Shown here one piece after another: positions 52,475 to 62,382 of a stretch of 64,000 nt of DNA. The DNA is from an uncultured Blautia sp. (GTDB lineage Bacteria > Bacillota > Clostridia > Lachnospirales > Lachnospiraceae), in the NCBI GenBank assembly GCA_900547685.1, contig URHS01000003.1:15620-79619 (forward strand), in the 5' to 3' direction. Made by a program: the position numbers and the translations under genes. The notes under the pieces were generated by a model. That model made no database searches and had not been told where the DNA came from. It saw only the letters and a list, made by a program, of their open reading frames with translations. The stretch's first letter is position 1; the number at the start of each line of letters is the position of its first letter.

Positions 52475-54937
52475 ATGTTAGACAATCATTTTAAAAAAGA
52501 GGAATTCAAAAAAAGCGTTAAAGAAAATGTAAAAATGCTTTACAGAAAAACAATAGAAGAAGCAACCCAGGAACAAGTTTTTCAGGCGGTTTCTCTTGCT
52601 GTAAAGGACGTAATTATTGACAACTGGCTCTTGACACAGAAACAGTACGAGAAAGACGACCCGAAGATTGTTTATTACCTGTCCATGGAGTTTCTCATGG
52701 GCAGAGCCCTTGGAAATAACTTAATTAATTTATGCGCTTATGATGAAGTAAAAGAAGCTTTAGACGAGCTTGGATTTGATTTAAACGTAATTGAAGATCA
52801 GGAGCCGGACCCGGCTCTTGGAAATGGTGGTCTGGGAAGACTGGCTGCCTGCTTCTTAGATTCTCTGGCAACTTTAGGATACTGTGCTTACGGCTGCGGT
52901 ATTCGTTATCATTACGGACTGTTTAAACAGAAAATCAAAGACGGATATCAGGTGGAAGTCCCTGATAATTGGCTGAAAAACGGATATCCATTTGAGCTTC
53001 GCCGTCCGGAATATGCCAAAGAAGTAAAATTCGGCGGTTATGTAAAAGTGGAATATGATCCTGCAACAGGCAGAAATCACTTTATTCAGGAAGGATATCA
53101 GTCTGTACTTGCAGTACCTTATGATATGCCAATCGTAGGATACAACAATAATGTTGTAAATACACTGCGTATTTGGGATGCGGAAGCAATCAACGATTTC
53201 CGTCTGGATTTATTTGATAAAGGTGAATATCATAAAGCGGTAGAACAGGAAAATCTTGCAAAGAACATTGTAGAAGTTCTCTATCCAAATGATAATCACT
53301 ACGCAGGAAAAGAATTACGTTTAAAACAGCAGTATTTCTTTATTTCTGCAAGTATTCAGGAAGCAATTGAGAAATTTAAAAAGACACACAGTGATTTACA
53401 TGATCTGCCGAAGAAGGTGGCTTTCCAGTTAAATGATACACATCCAACTATGACAGTAGCGGAACTTATGCGTATTCTGGTAGATGAAGAAGATCTGGAA
53501 TGGGAAGATGCATGGAACATTACAACACAGACTTGTGCTTATACAAACCACACAATTATGTCTGAGGCATTGGAAAAATGGCCGATTGAGCTGTTCTCCA
53601 GACTGCTTCCTAGAATTTACCAGATTATTGAAGAAATCAACCGCAGATTCTTATTGGAAATCCAGCAGAAATATCCTGGAAATCAGGAAAAAATCCGTAA
53701 AATGGCAATTATCTATGACGGACAGGTGAAAATGGCACATCTTGCTATTGCCGGAGGTCATTCTGTAAATGGTGTTGCCAGACTGCATACGGAAATTTTG
53801 AAAAAACAGGAATTAAAAGATTTCTACGAAATGTATCCTGATAAATTCAATAACAAAACAAATGGTATTACTCAGAGACGTTTCCTGTTACATGGAAATC
53901 CACTGCTGGCATCCTGGGTAACTGCACATATTGGAGATGGATGGATTACTGATTTATCACAGCTTTCCAAACTGAAAGTATATGCAGATGATAAAAAGGC
54001 ACAGCAGGAATTCATGAATATTAAATACCAGAATAAGGTACGTCTGGCAAAATATATTCTGGAGCACAACGGAATTGAAGTAAATCCAAATTCTATCTTT
54101 GATGTTCAGGTAAAACGTCTGCATGAATACAAACGTCAGTTGATGAATATTCTGCATGTTATGTATCTGTATAACAAGATTAAAGAACATCCGGAAATGC
54201 CGTTCTATCCAAGAACTTTCATCTTTGGTGCAAAGGCAGCAGCGGGTTACAGACGTGCAAAACAGACCATTAAGCTGATTAATGCAGTAGCAGATGTAAT
54301 TAACAATGATAAATCTATCAATGGTAAGATTAAAGTTGTATTTATTGAAAACTACCGTGTATCTAATGCAGAAATGATTTTTGCAGCAGCAGATGTATCT
54401 GAGCAGATTTCTACTGCAAGTAAAGAAGCTTCCGGAACAGGAAATATGAAATTCATGCTCAATGGTGCGCCTACAATTGGTACAATGGACGGTGCAAACG
54501 TAGAAATTGTAGAAGAAGTAGGAGCAGAAAATGCCTTTATCTTCGGTTTATCTTCTGATGAAGTTATTAACTATGAAAATAATGGCGGTTATGATCCAAT
54601 GCAGTATTTCAACAATGATCCGGACATCAGAAACGTACTGATGCAGCTCATTAACGGAACATATTCTAACGGAGATTTCAATATGTTCAGAGAAATCTAT
54701 GATTCTCTGTTGAACACAAACAGCAGTGATAAAGCGGATACTTACTTTATTCTGGCTGACTTCAAATCTTACGCAGCAGCACAGGAAAAGGTAGAGGAAG
54801 CTTATCAGGATGAAGCAAGATGGGCGAAGATGGCGCTTTTAAATACTGCTTGTTCAGGTAAATTTACATCTGACAGAACCATTCAGCAGTATGTAGATGA
54901 AATCTGGCATCTGGATAAGGTTGTAATTGGAAAATAG
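52475..54937 (+). CDS. glgP: Glycogen/maltodextrin phosphorylase
   Basis: The 820-residue GT35 enzyme has the PLP-lysine motif EASGTGNMKFMLNGAPTIGT, the DPALGNGGLGRLAACFLDSLA motif region near the N-terminus (~110-130), NDTHPT and KRLHEYKRQ. It releases glucose-1-phosphate from alpha-1,4-glucans in the cytoplasm. It lies 22 bases after ileS with GGGAGGA upstream, so read-through from the T-box transcript is possible. No other glycogen gene is adjacent. Confidence 0.95.
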   Translation: MLDNHFKKEEFKKSVKENVKMLYRKTIEEATQEQVFQAVSLAVKDVIIDNWLLTQKQYEKDDPKIVYYLSMEFLMGRALGNNLINLCAYDEVKEALDELGFDLNVIEDQEPDPALGNGGLGRLAACFLDSLATLGYCAYGCGIRYHYGLFKQKIKDGYQVEVPDNWLKNGYPFELRRPEYAKEVKFGGYVKVEYDPATGRNHFIQEGYQSVLAVPYDMPIVGYNNNVVNTLRIWDAEAINDFRLDLFDKGEYHKAVEQENLAKNIVEVLYPNDNHYAGKELRLKQQYFFISASIQEAIEKFKKTHSDLHDLPKKVAFQLNDTHPTMTVAELMRILVDEEDLEWEDAWNITTQTCAYTNHTIMSEALEKWPIELFSRLLPRIYQIIEEINRRFLLEIQQKYPGNQEKIRKMAIIYDGQVKMAHLAIAGGHSVNGVARLHTEILKKQELKDFYEMYPDKFNNKTNGITQRRFLLHGNPLLASWVTAHIGDGWITDLSQLSKLKVYADDKKAQQEFMNIKYQNKVRLAKYILEHNGIEVNPNSIFDVQVKRLHEYKRQLMNILHVMYLYNKIKEHPEMPFYPRTFIFGAKAAAGYRRAKQTIKLINAVADVINNDKSINGKIKVVFIENYRVSNAEMIFAAADVSEQISTASKEASGTGNMKFMLNGAPTIGTMDGANVEIVEEVGAENAFIFGLSSDEVINYENNGGYDPMQYFNNDPDIRNVLMQLINGTYSNGDFNMFREIYDSLLNTNSSDKADTYFILADFKSYAAAQEKVEEAYQDEARWAKMALLNTACSGKFTSDRTIQQYVDEIWHLDKVVIGK

Positions 54938-54972
54938 AGAAGAAAATTTAGGATAAAATTTCTAAAATATAA

Positions 54973-54999
54973 CTGCCAGTAGTGAATAGCTACTGGCAG
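54973..54999 (+). terminator. Hairpin after glgP
   Basis: CTGCCAGTAG (54973-54982) and CTACTGGCAG (54990-54999) form a perfect 10-bp stem. No T-run follows, so termination efficiency is uncertain. Confidence 0.6.
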
Positions 55000-55001
55000 A
55001 A

Positions 55002-55091
55002 GAAGCAAGTGTGAATTCTACGGTAACAGTTACATATTATTTAAAAGAAGACACATATTATGCACTTTCTTTTAGCTACATTGGTTTATAG
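55002..55091 (+). pseudogene. Remnant of a lipoprotein C-terminus
   Basis: The frame encodes EASVNSTVTVTYYLKED and a tail ending YIGL-stop. It resembles the end of the lipoprotein at 48227-48907 (EVNSIVTVTYYSKENTNQAL). No start or upstream domain is present, so it is a tail fragment of a paralogue. Confidence 0.5.
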
Positions 55092-55141
55092 AATTTACAT
55101 GAATATTATAGTTATCAATGAATTTGAGAGTGTATCTTTCC

Positions 55142-55170
55142 TTGACATTCCTTTTTAGATTGTGTACTAT
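55142..55170 (+). promoter_or_regulatory. Promoter of the riboswitch transcript
   Basis: TTGACA (55142-55147) and TACTAT (55165-55170) have a 17-base spacer, with the start expected near 55177, just ahead of the riboswitch. Confidence 0.8.
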
Positions 55171-55193
55171 AAAGAAGTATAAACTGCATATCC

Positions 55194-55421
55194 ATGATGG
55201 TCGTTGGAGTTTACTCCAAGGTTAAAAGGGAAATCGGTGTAAATCCGATACAGTCACCTCTACTGTAATGCTTTTTTAGGCTAAGTCAGAAAATCTGCCA
55301 TCAGAGAAATAAATTTCCGGGCTGAGGGAGTTTTATTTGTATAGGAAAAAGATGTGCAGGATAAAATTTCATAGTGAAGATAGATAAGGTTTCTTTACCG
55401 GTGTGTAAGGAAACCTTTTTT
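55194..55421 (+). ncRNA. Cobalamin riboswitch with terminator
   Basis: The conserved cobalamin core is clear: AGGGAAATCGGTGTAAATCC (55227-55246), then CAGTCACCTCTACTGTAA (55251-55268) and the B12 box AAGTCAGAAAATCTGCC (55283-55299). The intrinsic terminator AAGGTTTCTTTAC/GTAAGGAAACCTT (55386-55417) with its T-run serves as the expression platform. Bound cobalamin should end transcription before the surface-protein gene, so that gene is made when cobalamin is scarce. Confidence 0.9.
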
Positions 55422-55499
55422 ATTTTGCATAGGAAATTGCATTCTATGAAACAAAAAATTTTTTGCAAGGATTACAAAAACTATTGGAGGAGGAAGAAA

Positions 55500-58400
55500 A
55501 TGAAAAAAAGAAGAAATGAAAGCCGTGTTCTTAGTCTCTTTCTTGCAATGGTGTTGCTCGTTACAGGAATACCTGTATCAGTACAAGCAGCCGGTGAGCC
55601 AGAAAGTTTAGGTGGGACAGGGAAAGAGAGTACAATTCCTACGGTCATTGAAGCTGGAACAACATATACTTTAACAGAGGATATTGTGTTTACAGAAGGT
55701 CAGACTTTTGAACTTATTGCAGGAACTTTGGACGGAAATGGTCACACTATTACGCTTGCAGATAAACCTCTGGCAAATGAAGTAACAGGAACTATTCAAA
55801 ACCTTGGAGTAACCAGCGAAAATATTATTGTAAGCGATAAAACTTTTGGAAGTATGGCGATTACTTTAAATGGAACCATTCAGAATTGCTACTCTACGGC
55901 GAAAATAAAATTAACCGGTTGGCTAGGAGAAGTAGGAGGTCTTGTAGGAACATTTCGATCGGGAGCAATTAAAAATACATACTTTGGCGGAAGTATTGAC
56001 GCTATGATGGCAGGCGGTCTGATTGGAATTCGAGAAACAGAAGAAAGTATTTTATCCAACAGTTATTATGCGGCAGATCAAGCTTCGTCAGCTTCGGGAC
56101 CTGTATCTTGGGGAAAAAAGCCTGAAAATGGAAAAGATTTCAAAAAAACATTAAAAGAATTAAAGTCTGCAGCACAATTATTAAATAAAGATATTCCGGA
56201 CACAGGTTTTACATGGATTTCTCCGGCAGATGGCAGTAATCAAGGATTACCTGTTTTGACACAGGGAGGTATATCTCCGGAGCCGGAACAGATAGATAAA
56301 ACAGCTCTCCAAAATGCTGTAAATGAAGGAAAGATACTGGAGCAGAATAAATATACAGAAGAAAGTTGGAAACCATTTTCTGAAGCATTGAATGCAGCGG
56401 AACAAGTTTTGCAAAAGGCAGAGGTAAAGCAGACAGAAATTGAGGAAGCCTTAAAAGTTTTAAATACAGCAAAAGAACAATTAGAAAAGAAAAAAGTGAC
56501 AGAACCGGTTGCTCCGCCAAAAGACGAAAGCCGGATTGTTCATATTAAGGAGCAGGCAGATTTAGAGAAAATAGATGCTGAAAAGACAGATGCTTACTAT
56601 GTTCTTGATAATGATATTACATTAGACAAAAAATATAGGGTTTTTTTTGAATTTAATGCTATCTTTGATGGAAATGGACATACAGTTGCTCTTGAAGATA
56701 CGACATGGCTGTTTCAGAGTGTTGGAGAACAAGGGATTTTACAGAATACACATTTTACCGGTACTTTAGCTTCATGGGCAGAAAGTGGGCCGGCAGGATA
56801 TGATTTGAAGGGTGCAATTATTAACTGCTATACAGATGTGAAAGGCAATGGAGCCTGTGGCTTTGCAAAACGTCTTACCGGTGGCAGCTTGATTAATAGT
56901 TATTCTATTAGTGAAGGAAAAATCGGTACTTTATTTAAAGAATACAAAGGAGGAAATTTAATAAATTCTTACTGGTCTGACAGTGCGGAAAATCCTGCAC
57001 AATTTCCTACAGAAGCCTTAATCAATTCTTCTGCAAAGGCAGAAGAGGATATGAAGACTAAAGAATTTGCAGAACTTCTAAATAGGAACAAGGGAGAGTT
57101 TGGTGTTGTATGGGGACAAAGCAGTACAGGATATCCTTATTTTGGGGAAAATCAGGAATACAATCCAGACAAACCAAATCTTCCGGAAAATAAATATGAA
57201 ATAGAGTTTGCTTTTACGGATGGCGTAACAGAGACGATTGAAAATCAGACTTTATATGTATCACCGGATACGGTAGGAGCTTTTAATCTGGCAGGAACAT
57301 TTCACTTAAAAGAAATACCATCTACAAGTACCGTTTCATGGAATATAACAGATGTGAAACCGGATAGAGCCTTGTCAATAGGAGCAGATAAAGGAGAACT
57401 TCGAGTAGATGCAGAAGGTTCTGCTATTGTATCGGCAACAGAAAGAAAAGCAGATGCATCGACAGAGACAGTTGCTTGGGTAAAGGTAATTGCAAAATCG
57501 CAGGTTATTGAACAAATCAAGTTGTTTATTGATGGACAGGATGTAACCAATGGTAAAATAGAAGTAGCAGGTTCTGAATGGAAAAATATTCAGGTACAGG
57601 CAAAATATCAGGGAAGTGAAAAATTCACACCGGTACATAGCTCCCGTTTTACTTATGAGTCAAGTGATGAAAAGCTAATTTATAACTTAAATTCATCCAG
57701 TGAGTTTAAGTTTAAAAAACCAGGTACGGCGTCCATGATTGTTACTGCAAAAGCAAAACCTGAAATAAAAGCAGAGGTAGAAGCAACTTCTTTCTATGTA
57801 CCTGTTGAAAGTATTAGGCCCGCTGTTTCAGGAGAGAAAGAAATTCATTCCAGAAATGCCAATGATCCGGATAACTATGCATTCCTGCCAGATTACAGTG
57901 GAGTGATTGTATCACCGGAAAATGCCAGTTATGCAAATAACTGGACGGTAACAAGCAGCGAGCCGTCTATTGCTGAGTATGTAGACAGTATGGTGAAGGG
58001 ATATGTGGCATATCAAGCAGGTGCGGTTACTTATACAGCGGAAATTGAACAGACAGACCCTAAGACACAGAAAACAAGTGTGATAAAAGGAACTTCAGAA
58101 GTTATTTATAAATATAAAAATCCATTGACACACATAACAGTAGGTGAAAGTAATCTTCAAATGAAAAACTTCACAGAACAGCTTCTTGACATAACTTTTG
58201 AGGGAGAACTTTCTAAGGAAGGCTGGAGTGTAACTGACCCACAGTTAAAATGGTCTTATGATAAAACGGGAATTGTAAAGATTGTCCGTAAAGAACAGGG
58301 ATATTGGAAAAAAGGAAAACCGGAATGGGATCATGCACCGGATAAAGGTTCTTTTATTACCGGAGATAAGTATTATGTGCAATCTTTAAAAGAGGGTACT

Positions 58401-60836
58401 GTAACGGTAACAGGAACGCCAATTGATAAAACTAATAAAGTAGAACCGATAAAGTTCATTATTACTGTGTCAGGCGGAGAAACACCACAGGTAAATGTTG
58501 AAGCTCTGGTAAAGAAAGGATTACAGGGAGCGAAAGAACATTTGCTGTCCAGATACCCAGAAGAGAATTATCAGTATAATAAGAATGACTGGATTGTCTA
58601 TGCCCGTTTACGTGCGGGAGAATCGATTTCCCAAGAAAAATTAGATGCTTATTATCAGTCTGTGGCAGATACAGTGAAAAAGTGGAGTAAAAAACAGAAA
58701 CCTACAGATATAGAGCGTGTAGCGTTATCGTTGTTAATTATGAACAAAGATATTACAGATGTAGATGGTGTAAATCTGGCAGAAATGATTTATAATCATC
58801 CGAATTTGGATATGGGTGGAAATGAACTGTCATGGGCGCTGTTGGCAGCAGATGCAAAAGGAATGAAAATTCCGGCAGATGCAAAATGGAATCGAGAGAA
58901 TATCATAACTGCTATTTTAAAATTCCAGAATGAAGAAAACGGTGGATTCGGTCTTATGGATAATCAGACAGTCAGTGTGGATATGACAGCCATGTGTCTT
59001 CAGGCTTTGGCGCCATACAGAAACAAGGACGTAAAAGTTCATCAGGCGGTAGAAGCAGGATTAGAATATTTGAAGAATTCCATGTCTGATTCTTATGATT
59101 TTGGAACATCGGAAAGTACGGCGCAGGTATTGCTTACATTGACAATTTTAGGTATTGATCCATTAAACTCTGATTTTGGAACATCTTACAGTAATATCAT
59201 TACTTGTCTCATGGACAATTATTACTGTGAAACGGAAAAAGAAAAGGGTTTTTGCCATGATAAAAGCAATAAGAAGTTAAATGAAATGTCAAGTGTTCAG
59301 GTGTTGCAGGCATTTACGGCTTATACACAGGCAAAGGCAGGAGAAAAAACTTACTGGGATTTGACAAAAGAAGAGCATAAAACAACAGTAGAAGAAGTAA
59401 TCAAGTGGATAGAAAAACTTCCGGAAATTGAAAATTTAAAAGTGGAAGATGAAGAAGTTGTGCGTTCCGTACAGGGAATGTACGAAACTCTCACAGAAGA
59501 TGAAAAACAGCTTGTACAGAATGCAGAAAAGTTACAGAAAGCCATTGAACGCATTGAGGAATTAAAAACTCTGGGTGAAGAAGTAGGGAAAATAACTTTG
59601 ACAATTATGGATGGATTAGAAAAGAAAGAGAAATTATTTTCACTACTGAAAGAAACTGAAAGGAAAGGGATTATGTTACAGGCACAGGTTTCTATTTATA
59701 AGACAGATTCTATGATGAGTGTGATTGAGCGTGCCTGCAAAGAAAATGGCTTAAGTATTTCTATTCGAAACGGAGAATATATTGAAGAAATTGATGGTCT
59801 GGGAGAATTTGACCGTGGCCCTGGCAGCGGTTGGGTAGGAACTTTAAATGATGAGTTTACAAAAACAGGTTTTGTGGATTTTACAGTAGAGAATGGTAAG
59901 TTAAAAGATCGGGATGTAATTACAGTAGAATATACAGAAAACCTGGGAAAGGACGTAACCGAAAATGCAGAGCTGTCTGTATTAGGGATTACAGATGGTG
60001 AATTATTACCAAAATATGCAAGAGATGTTTATGAATATACACTTTCAGTGGGAGAAAATGTAAAAGAAACGGTATTAAATCCTAAGTCCTATAACCGTTA
60101 TGCAGAGATAGAGATTAAATCTGAAGACAAGGTTTATGAAAGTGGACAGGCTATTCCTGTAAAAGATGGAACAAGAATTGAAATTGTTTCTAAAAAAGCA
60201 GTAAGAGGAGAAGACAGCAGAACTTATATTCTTACAATAGAGCAGAAAAAGGTTTCAGAACCACGACCGGAACCACAGCCAGAACCAGATGAGCAGAGAG
60301 AAATTACATTAGTAAATAAAAAGTATGGGGTTTCTTTAAAAGGAAAAGGTCTTGAACAAGACATGGAACTTTTGGTGACACCGCTTGATAAAGACAGTGA
60401 AGTGGTGAAAGCAATGAGAAAAGAAATTCCTGCTGTAAAATCAGTATTCCGTTTATATGATGTGGCTATCCGTCAGAACGGAAAAAATTTAGAACTTCCG
60501 AAGGAAGCGGTGCTGTCTATTCCGGTAGGGGAAAAATATAATGGACAGCAGCTTACAGTTCTGCATTATTCCGATGGAAATGTGGAAAAGCTTGTGGGCA
60601 AGGTGACGGACGATATGGCAGTTGTTTCTGTAAAAAGTCTGGGGGGATTTGGCGTAGTAGTAGATACACCTTCAAACTCACAGGGAAATAATCAGAATGG
60701 AAATCAAAACAATGGAACAAACAAAGAGGTAAAGACGGGGGATGAAACCCAACTGATGTTTTGGATATTTGCAGGTATTGTGTCTTTTGGAACAATAACT
60801 CTTCTGTATAGAAGAAAGAAGAACAATCTGCAGTAG
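55500..60836 (+). CDS. Surface protein with intrinsic factor/transcobalamin-like architecture
   Basis: I place the start at 55500 (GGAGGAGG upstream, good signal peptide). A frame open from 55374 runs through the riboswitch terminator and is not credible. The 1778-residue product has a signal peptide (LSLFLAMVLLVTGIPVSVQA), two GLUG-like regions (~60-190, ~340-540), a FIVAR-like helical module (~267-333), Ig/Big2-like domains (~560-990), a helical repeat region (~1000-1290; FQNEENGGFGLMDN, VDMTAMCLQALAPY) and DUF4430 (~1363-1482; GSGWVGTLNDEF, KDRDVITVEYTE). A Cadherin-like/ZU5-like tail follows, then VKTGDETQ, a helix and RRKKNN. Helical prenyltransferase-like repeats plus DUF4430 are the two halves of intrinsic factor and transcobalamin. 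With the cobalamin riboswitch this strongly suggests corrinoid capture at the cell wall. Confidence 0.85.
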   Translation: MKKRRNESRVLSLFLAMVLLVTGIPVSVQAAGEPESLGGTGKESTIPTVIEAGTTYTLTEDIVFTEGQTFELIAGTLDGNGHTITLADKPLANEVTGTIQNLGVTSENIIVSDKTFGSMAITLNGTIQNCYSTAKIKLTGWLGEVGGLVGTFRSGAIKNTYFGGSIDAMMAGGLIGIRETEESILSNSYYAADQASSASGPVSWGKKPENGKDFKKTLKELKSAAQLLNKDIPDTGFTWISPADGSNQGLPVLTQGGISPEPEQIDKTALQNAVNEGKILEQNKYTEESWKPFSEALNAAEQVLQKAEVKQTEIEEALKVLNTAKEQLEKKKVTEPVAPPKDESRIVHIKEQADLEKIDAEKTDAYYVLDNDITLDKKYRVFFEFNAIFDGNGHTVALEDTTWLFQSVGEQGILQNTHFTGTLASWAESGPAGYDLKGAIINCYTDVKGNGACGFAKRLTGGSLINSYSISEGKIGTLFKEYKGGNLINSYWSDSAENPAQFPTEALINSSAKAEEDMKTKEFAELLNRNKGEFGVVWGQSSTGYPYFGENQEYNPDKPNLPENKYEIEFAFTDGVTETIENQTLYVSPDTVGAFNLAGTFHLKEIPSTSTVSWNITDVKPDRALSIGADKGELRVDAEGSAIVSATERKADASTETVAWVKVIAKSQVIEQIKLFIDGQDVTNGKIEVAGSEWKNIQVQAKYQGSEKFTPVHSSRFTYESSDEKLIYNLNSSSEFKFKKPGTASMIVTAKAKPEIKAEVEATSFYVPVESIRPAVSGEKEIHSRNANDPDNYAFLPDYSGVIVSPENASYANNWTVTSSEPSIAEYVDSMVKGYVAYQAGAVTYTAEIEQTDPKTQKTSVIKGTSEVIYKYKNPLTHITVGESNLQMKNFTEQLLDITFEGELSKEGWSVTDPQLKWSYDKTGIVKIVRKEQGYWKKGKPEWDHAPDKGSFITGDKYYVQSLKEGTVTVTGTPIDKTNKVEPIKFIITVSGGETPQVNVEALVKKGLQGAKEHLLSRYPEENYQYNKNDWIVYARLRAGESISQEKLDAYYQSVADTVKKWSKKQKPTDIERVALSLLIMNKDITDVDGVNLAEMIYNHPNLDMGGNELSWALLAADAKGMKIPADAKWNRENIITAILKFQNEENGGFGLMDNQTVSVDMTAMCLQALAPYRNKDVKVHQAVEAGLEYLKNSMSDSYDFGTSESTAQVLLTLTILGIDPLNSDFGTSYSNIITCLMDNYYCETEKEKGFCHDKSNKKLNEMSSVQVLQAFTAYTQAKAGEKTYWDLTKEEHKTTVEEVIKWIEKLPEIENLKVEDEEVVRSVQGMYETLTEDEKQLVQNAEKLQKAIERIEELKTLGEEVGKITLTIMDGLEKKEKLFSLLKETERKGIMLQAQVSIYKTDSMMSVIERACKENGLSISIRNGEYIEEIDGLGEFDRGPGSGWVGTLNDEFTKTGFVDFTVENGKLKDRDVITVEYTENLGKDVTENAELSVLGITDGELLPKYARDVYEYTLSVGENVKETVLNPKSYNRYAEIEIKSEDKVYESGQAIPVKDGTRIEIVSKKAVRGEDSRTYILTIEQKKVSEPRPEPQPEPDEQREITLVNKKYGVSLKGKGLEQDMELLVTPLDKDSEVVKAMRKEIPAVKSVFRLYDVAIRQNGKNLELPKEAVLSIPVGEKYNGQQLTVLHYSDGNVEKLVGKVTDDMAVVSVKSLGGFGVVVDTPSNSQGNNQNGNQNNGTNKEVKTGDETQLMFWIFAGIVSFGTITLLYRRKKNNLQ

Positions 60837-60975
60837 CCAAAGTATAAAATACCCGTTATACATAAAATGATGTATAAATAAAGAAAAATATGTGTAAAAC
60901 ATATCTGGAATTATGAGAAAAAGCGTGTTAAAATAAAAAACCGTAAATGATAATGAATAAGAGAGGGGAAGTAAG

Positions 60976-62307
60976 ATGACAAATGACATGACATCAGGAA
61001 GTCCTATAAAGCTGATTATTCAATTCATGATTCCAATGTGTTTGGGAAATATTTTTCAGCAGTTTTATAATATTGCAGACTCGATTATTGCAGGACAGTT
61101 TTTAGGTGTAGATGCCCTTGCAGCTATTGGAAGTACCGGTTCTTTAATCTTTCTGGTTACAGGCTGGTTAAATGGACTTACCAGTGGATTTTCTATATGG
61201 GTAGCTCAATGGTTCGGCGCAGGAAAACTGGATAGAATGAGACATTATATTGCTATGTCCATCTATATCTGTCTGGGATTTGTTGTGGTGATGACAGGAG
61301 GGCTTTTAATTGCCAATGAGCCGATTTTGCGTTTGATGAATTCACCGGAGCATCTCATGGGAGATATCAGCAGTTACATGGCAATTATTTATGCGGGATT
61401 GGCAGTTACTTGTGCTTATAACGCTCTTGCCGGTGTATTAAGAGCGTTGGGCGATAGCAAGTCACCACTGTATTTTCTGATTATATCAGCATTGATTAAT
61501 GTAGTGCTGGATATTGTATTTATTGTAGTATTTCATATGGGTGTGGAAGGATGCGGCTATGCTACGGTAATTGCGCAGGGGATATCTGCACTTTTGTGTT
61601 TTATCTATATTCTCAAAAAATTTGATGTTTTGAGATTAAAGAAGGAAGATTTTCATTTTTCCATGGGAACAATCAATAAGTTGTTAGGACTTGGAATTCC
61701 TATGGCGCTGCAATTTTCCATTACTGCTATTGGAACGATTATTGTACAGGGTGCCATTAACATTTATGGAGCAGTGAGCATGGCAGGATTTTCTGCGGCA
61801 GGAAAAATTCAGAATATTATTTGTACGATATTCGTGTCTTTTGGAGCGACAATTGCTACTTATGTAGGACAAAACCGTGGTGCAGGTAAGATGGATAGGG
61901 TGAGAAAAGGAGTGTATCTCACACAGGGAATGATTTTAGTTACCAGCTTAATTATGATGGTGGTGGTTCACTTCTTCGGAGAATATCTGACACTGATTTT
62001 TGTTAAAGCTTCTGAAACGGATGTTTTAAAGGCAGCAGGGATTTATTTTGATACAGTTGTATGGGCATATCCATTTCTGGGAAGTATTTTCCTATACCGA
62101 AATGCACTGCAAGGTATGGGGTACGGATTTGTGCCTATGATGGGAGGAGTATTTGAATTAATTGCCAGAGCAGGAATTGTCTTTCTGGTGGCAGGAAATA
62201 CCAGCTTTGCAGGAGTATGTATGGCAGATCCGGCAGCATGGATTGCAGCATTGATTCCGCTGATACCATATTATTTTTGGATTATGAAGAAAAAAGAAAA
62301 TAGATAG
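60976..62307 (+). CDS. MATE family efflux transporter
   Basis: The 443-residue membrane protein has about 12 helices in two similar halves (IPMCLGNIFQQFYNIADSII in the first, IPMALQFSITAIGTIIVQGA in the second), the DinF/NorM-type MATE pattern. It exports drugs or metabolites in exchange for Na+ or H+. AGAGGGGAAG precedes the start. It lies 140 bases after the cobalamin-controlled gene, with only a weak AT-rich hairpin between, so read-through is possible. Its substrate is unknown. Confidence 0.92.
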   Translation: MTNDMTSGSPIKLIIQFMIPMCLGNIFQQFYNIADSIIAGQFLGVDALAAIGSTGSLIFLVTGWLNGLTSGFSIWVAQWFGAGKLDRMRHYIAMSIYICLGFVVVMTGGLLIANEPILRLMNSPEHLMGDISSYMAIIYAGLAVTCAYNALAGVLRALGDSKSPLYFLIISALINVVLDIVFIVVFHMGVEGCGYATVIAQGISALLCFIYILKKFDVLRLKKEDFHFSMGTINKLLGLGIPMALQFSITAIGTIIVQGAINIYGAVSMAGFSAAGKIQNIICTIFVSFGATIATYVGQNRGAGKMDRVRKGVYLTQGMILVTSLIMMVVVHFFGEYLTLIFVKASETDVLKAAGIYFDTVVWAYPFLGSIFLYRNALQGMGYGFVPMMGGVFELIARAGIVFLVAGNTSFAGVCMADPAAWIAALIPLIPYYFWIMKKKENR

Positions 62308-62315
62308 AAACAAAT

Positions 62316-62359
62316 AAAAAAGCCATGATGCTGTGGGGAGCAGCATTGTGGCTTTTTTT
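62316..62359. terminator. Bidirectional terminator
   Basis: AAAAAGCCATGATGCTG pairs with CAGCATTGTGGCTTTTT with internal T-G pairs. The A-run on the left and T-run on the right allow termination in both directions, between the MATE gene (+) and the oxidoreductase gene (-). Confidence 0.88.
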
Positions 62360-62382
62360 GCATCTGAAAATAATTCGGCAAC

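Noticed and set aside
55374..55499. N-terminal extension of the cobalamin-regulated surface protein
   Set aside because: It would start before the riboswitch terminator and precede the true signal peptide; the ATG at 55500 has GGAGGAGG upstream.
60856..60877. Hairpin TTATACAT/ATGTATAA after the cobalamin-type surface protein
   Set aside because: It is only eight A-T-rich pairs with no T-run, too weak to call a terminator.
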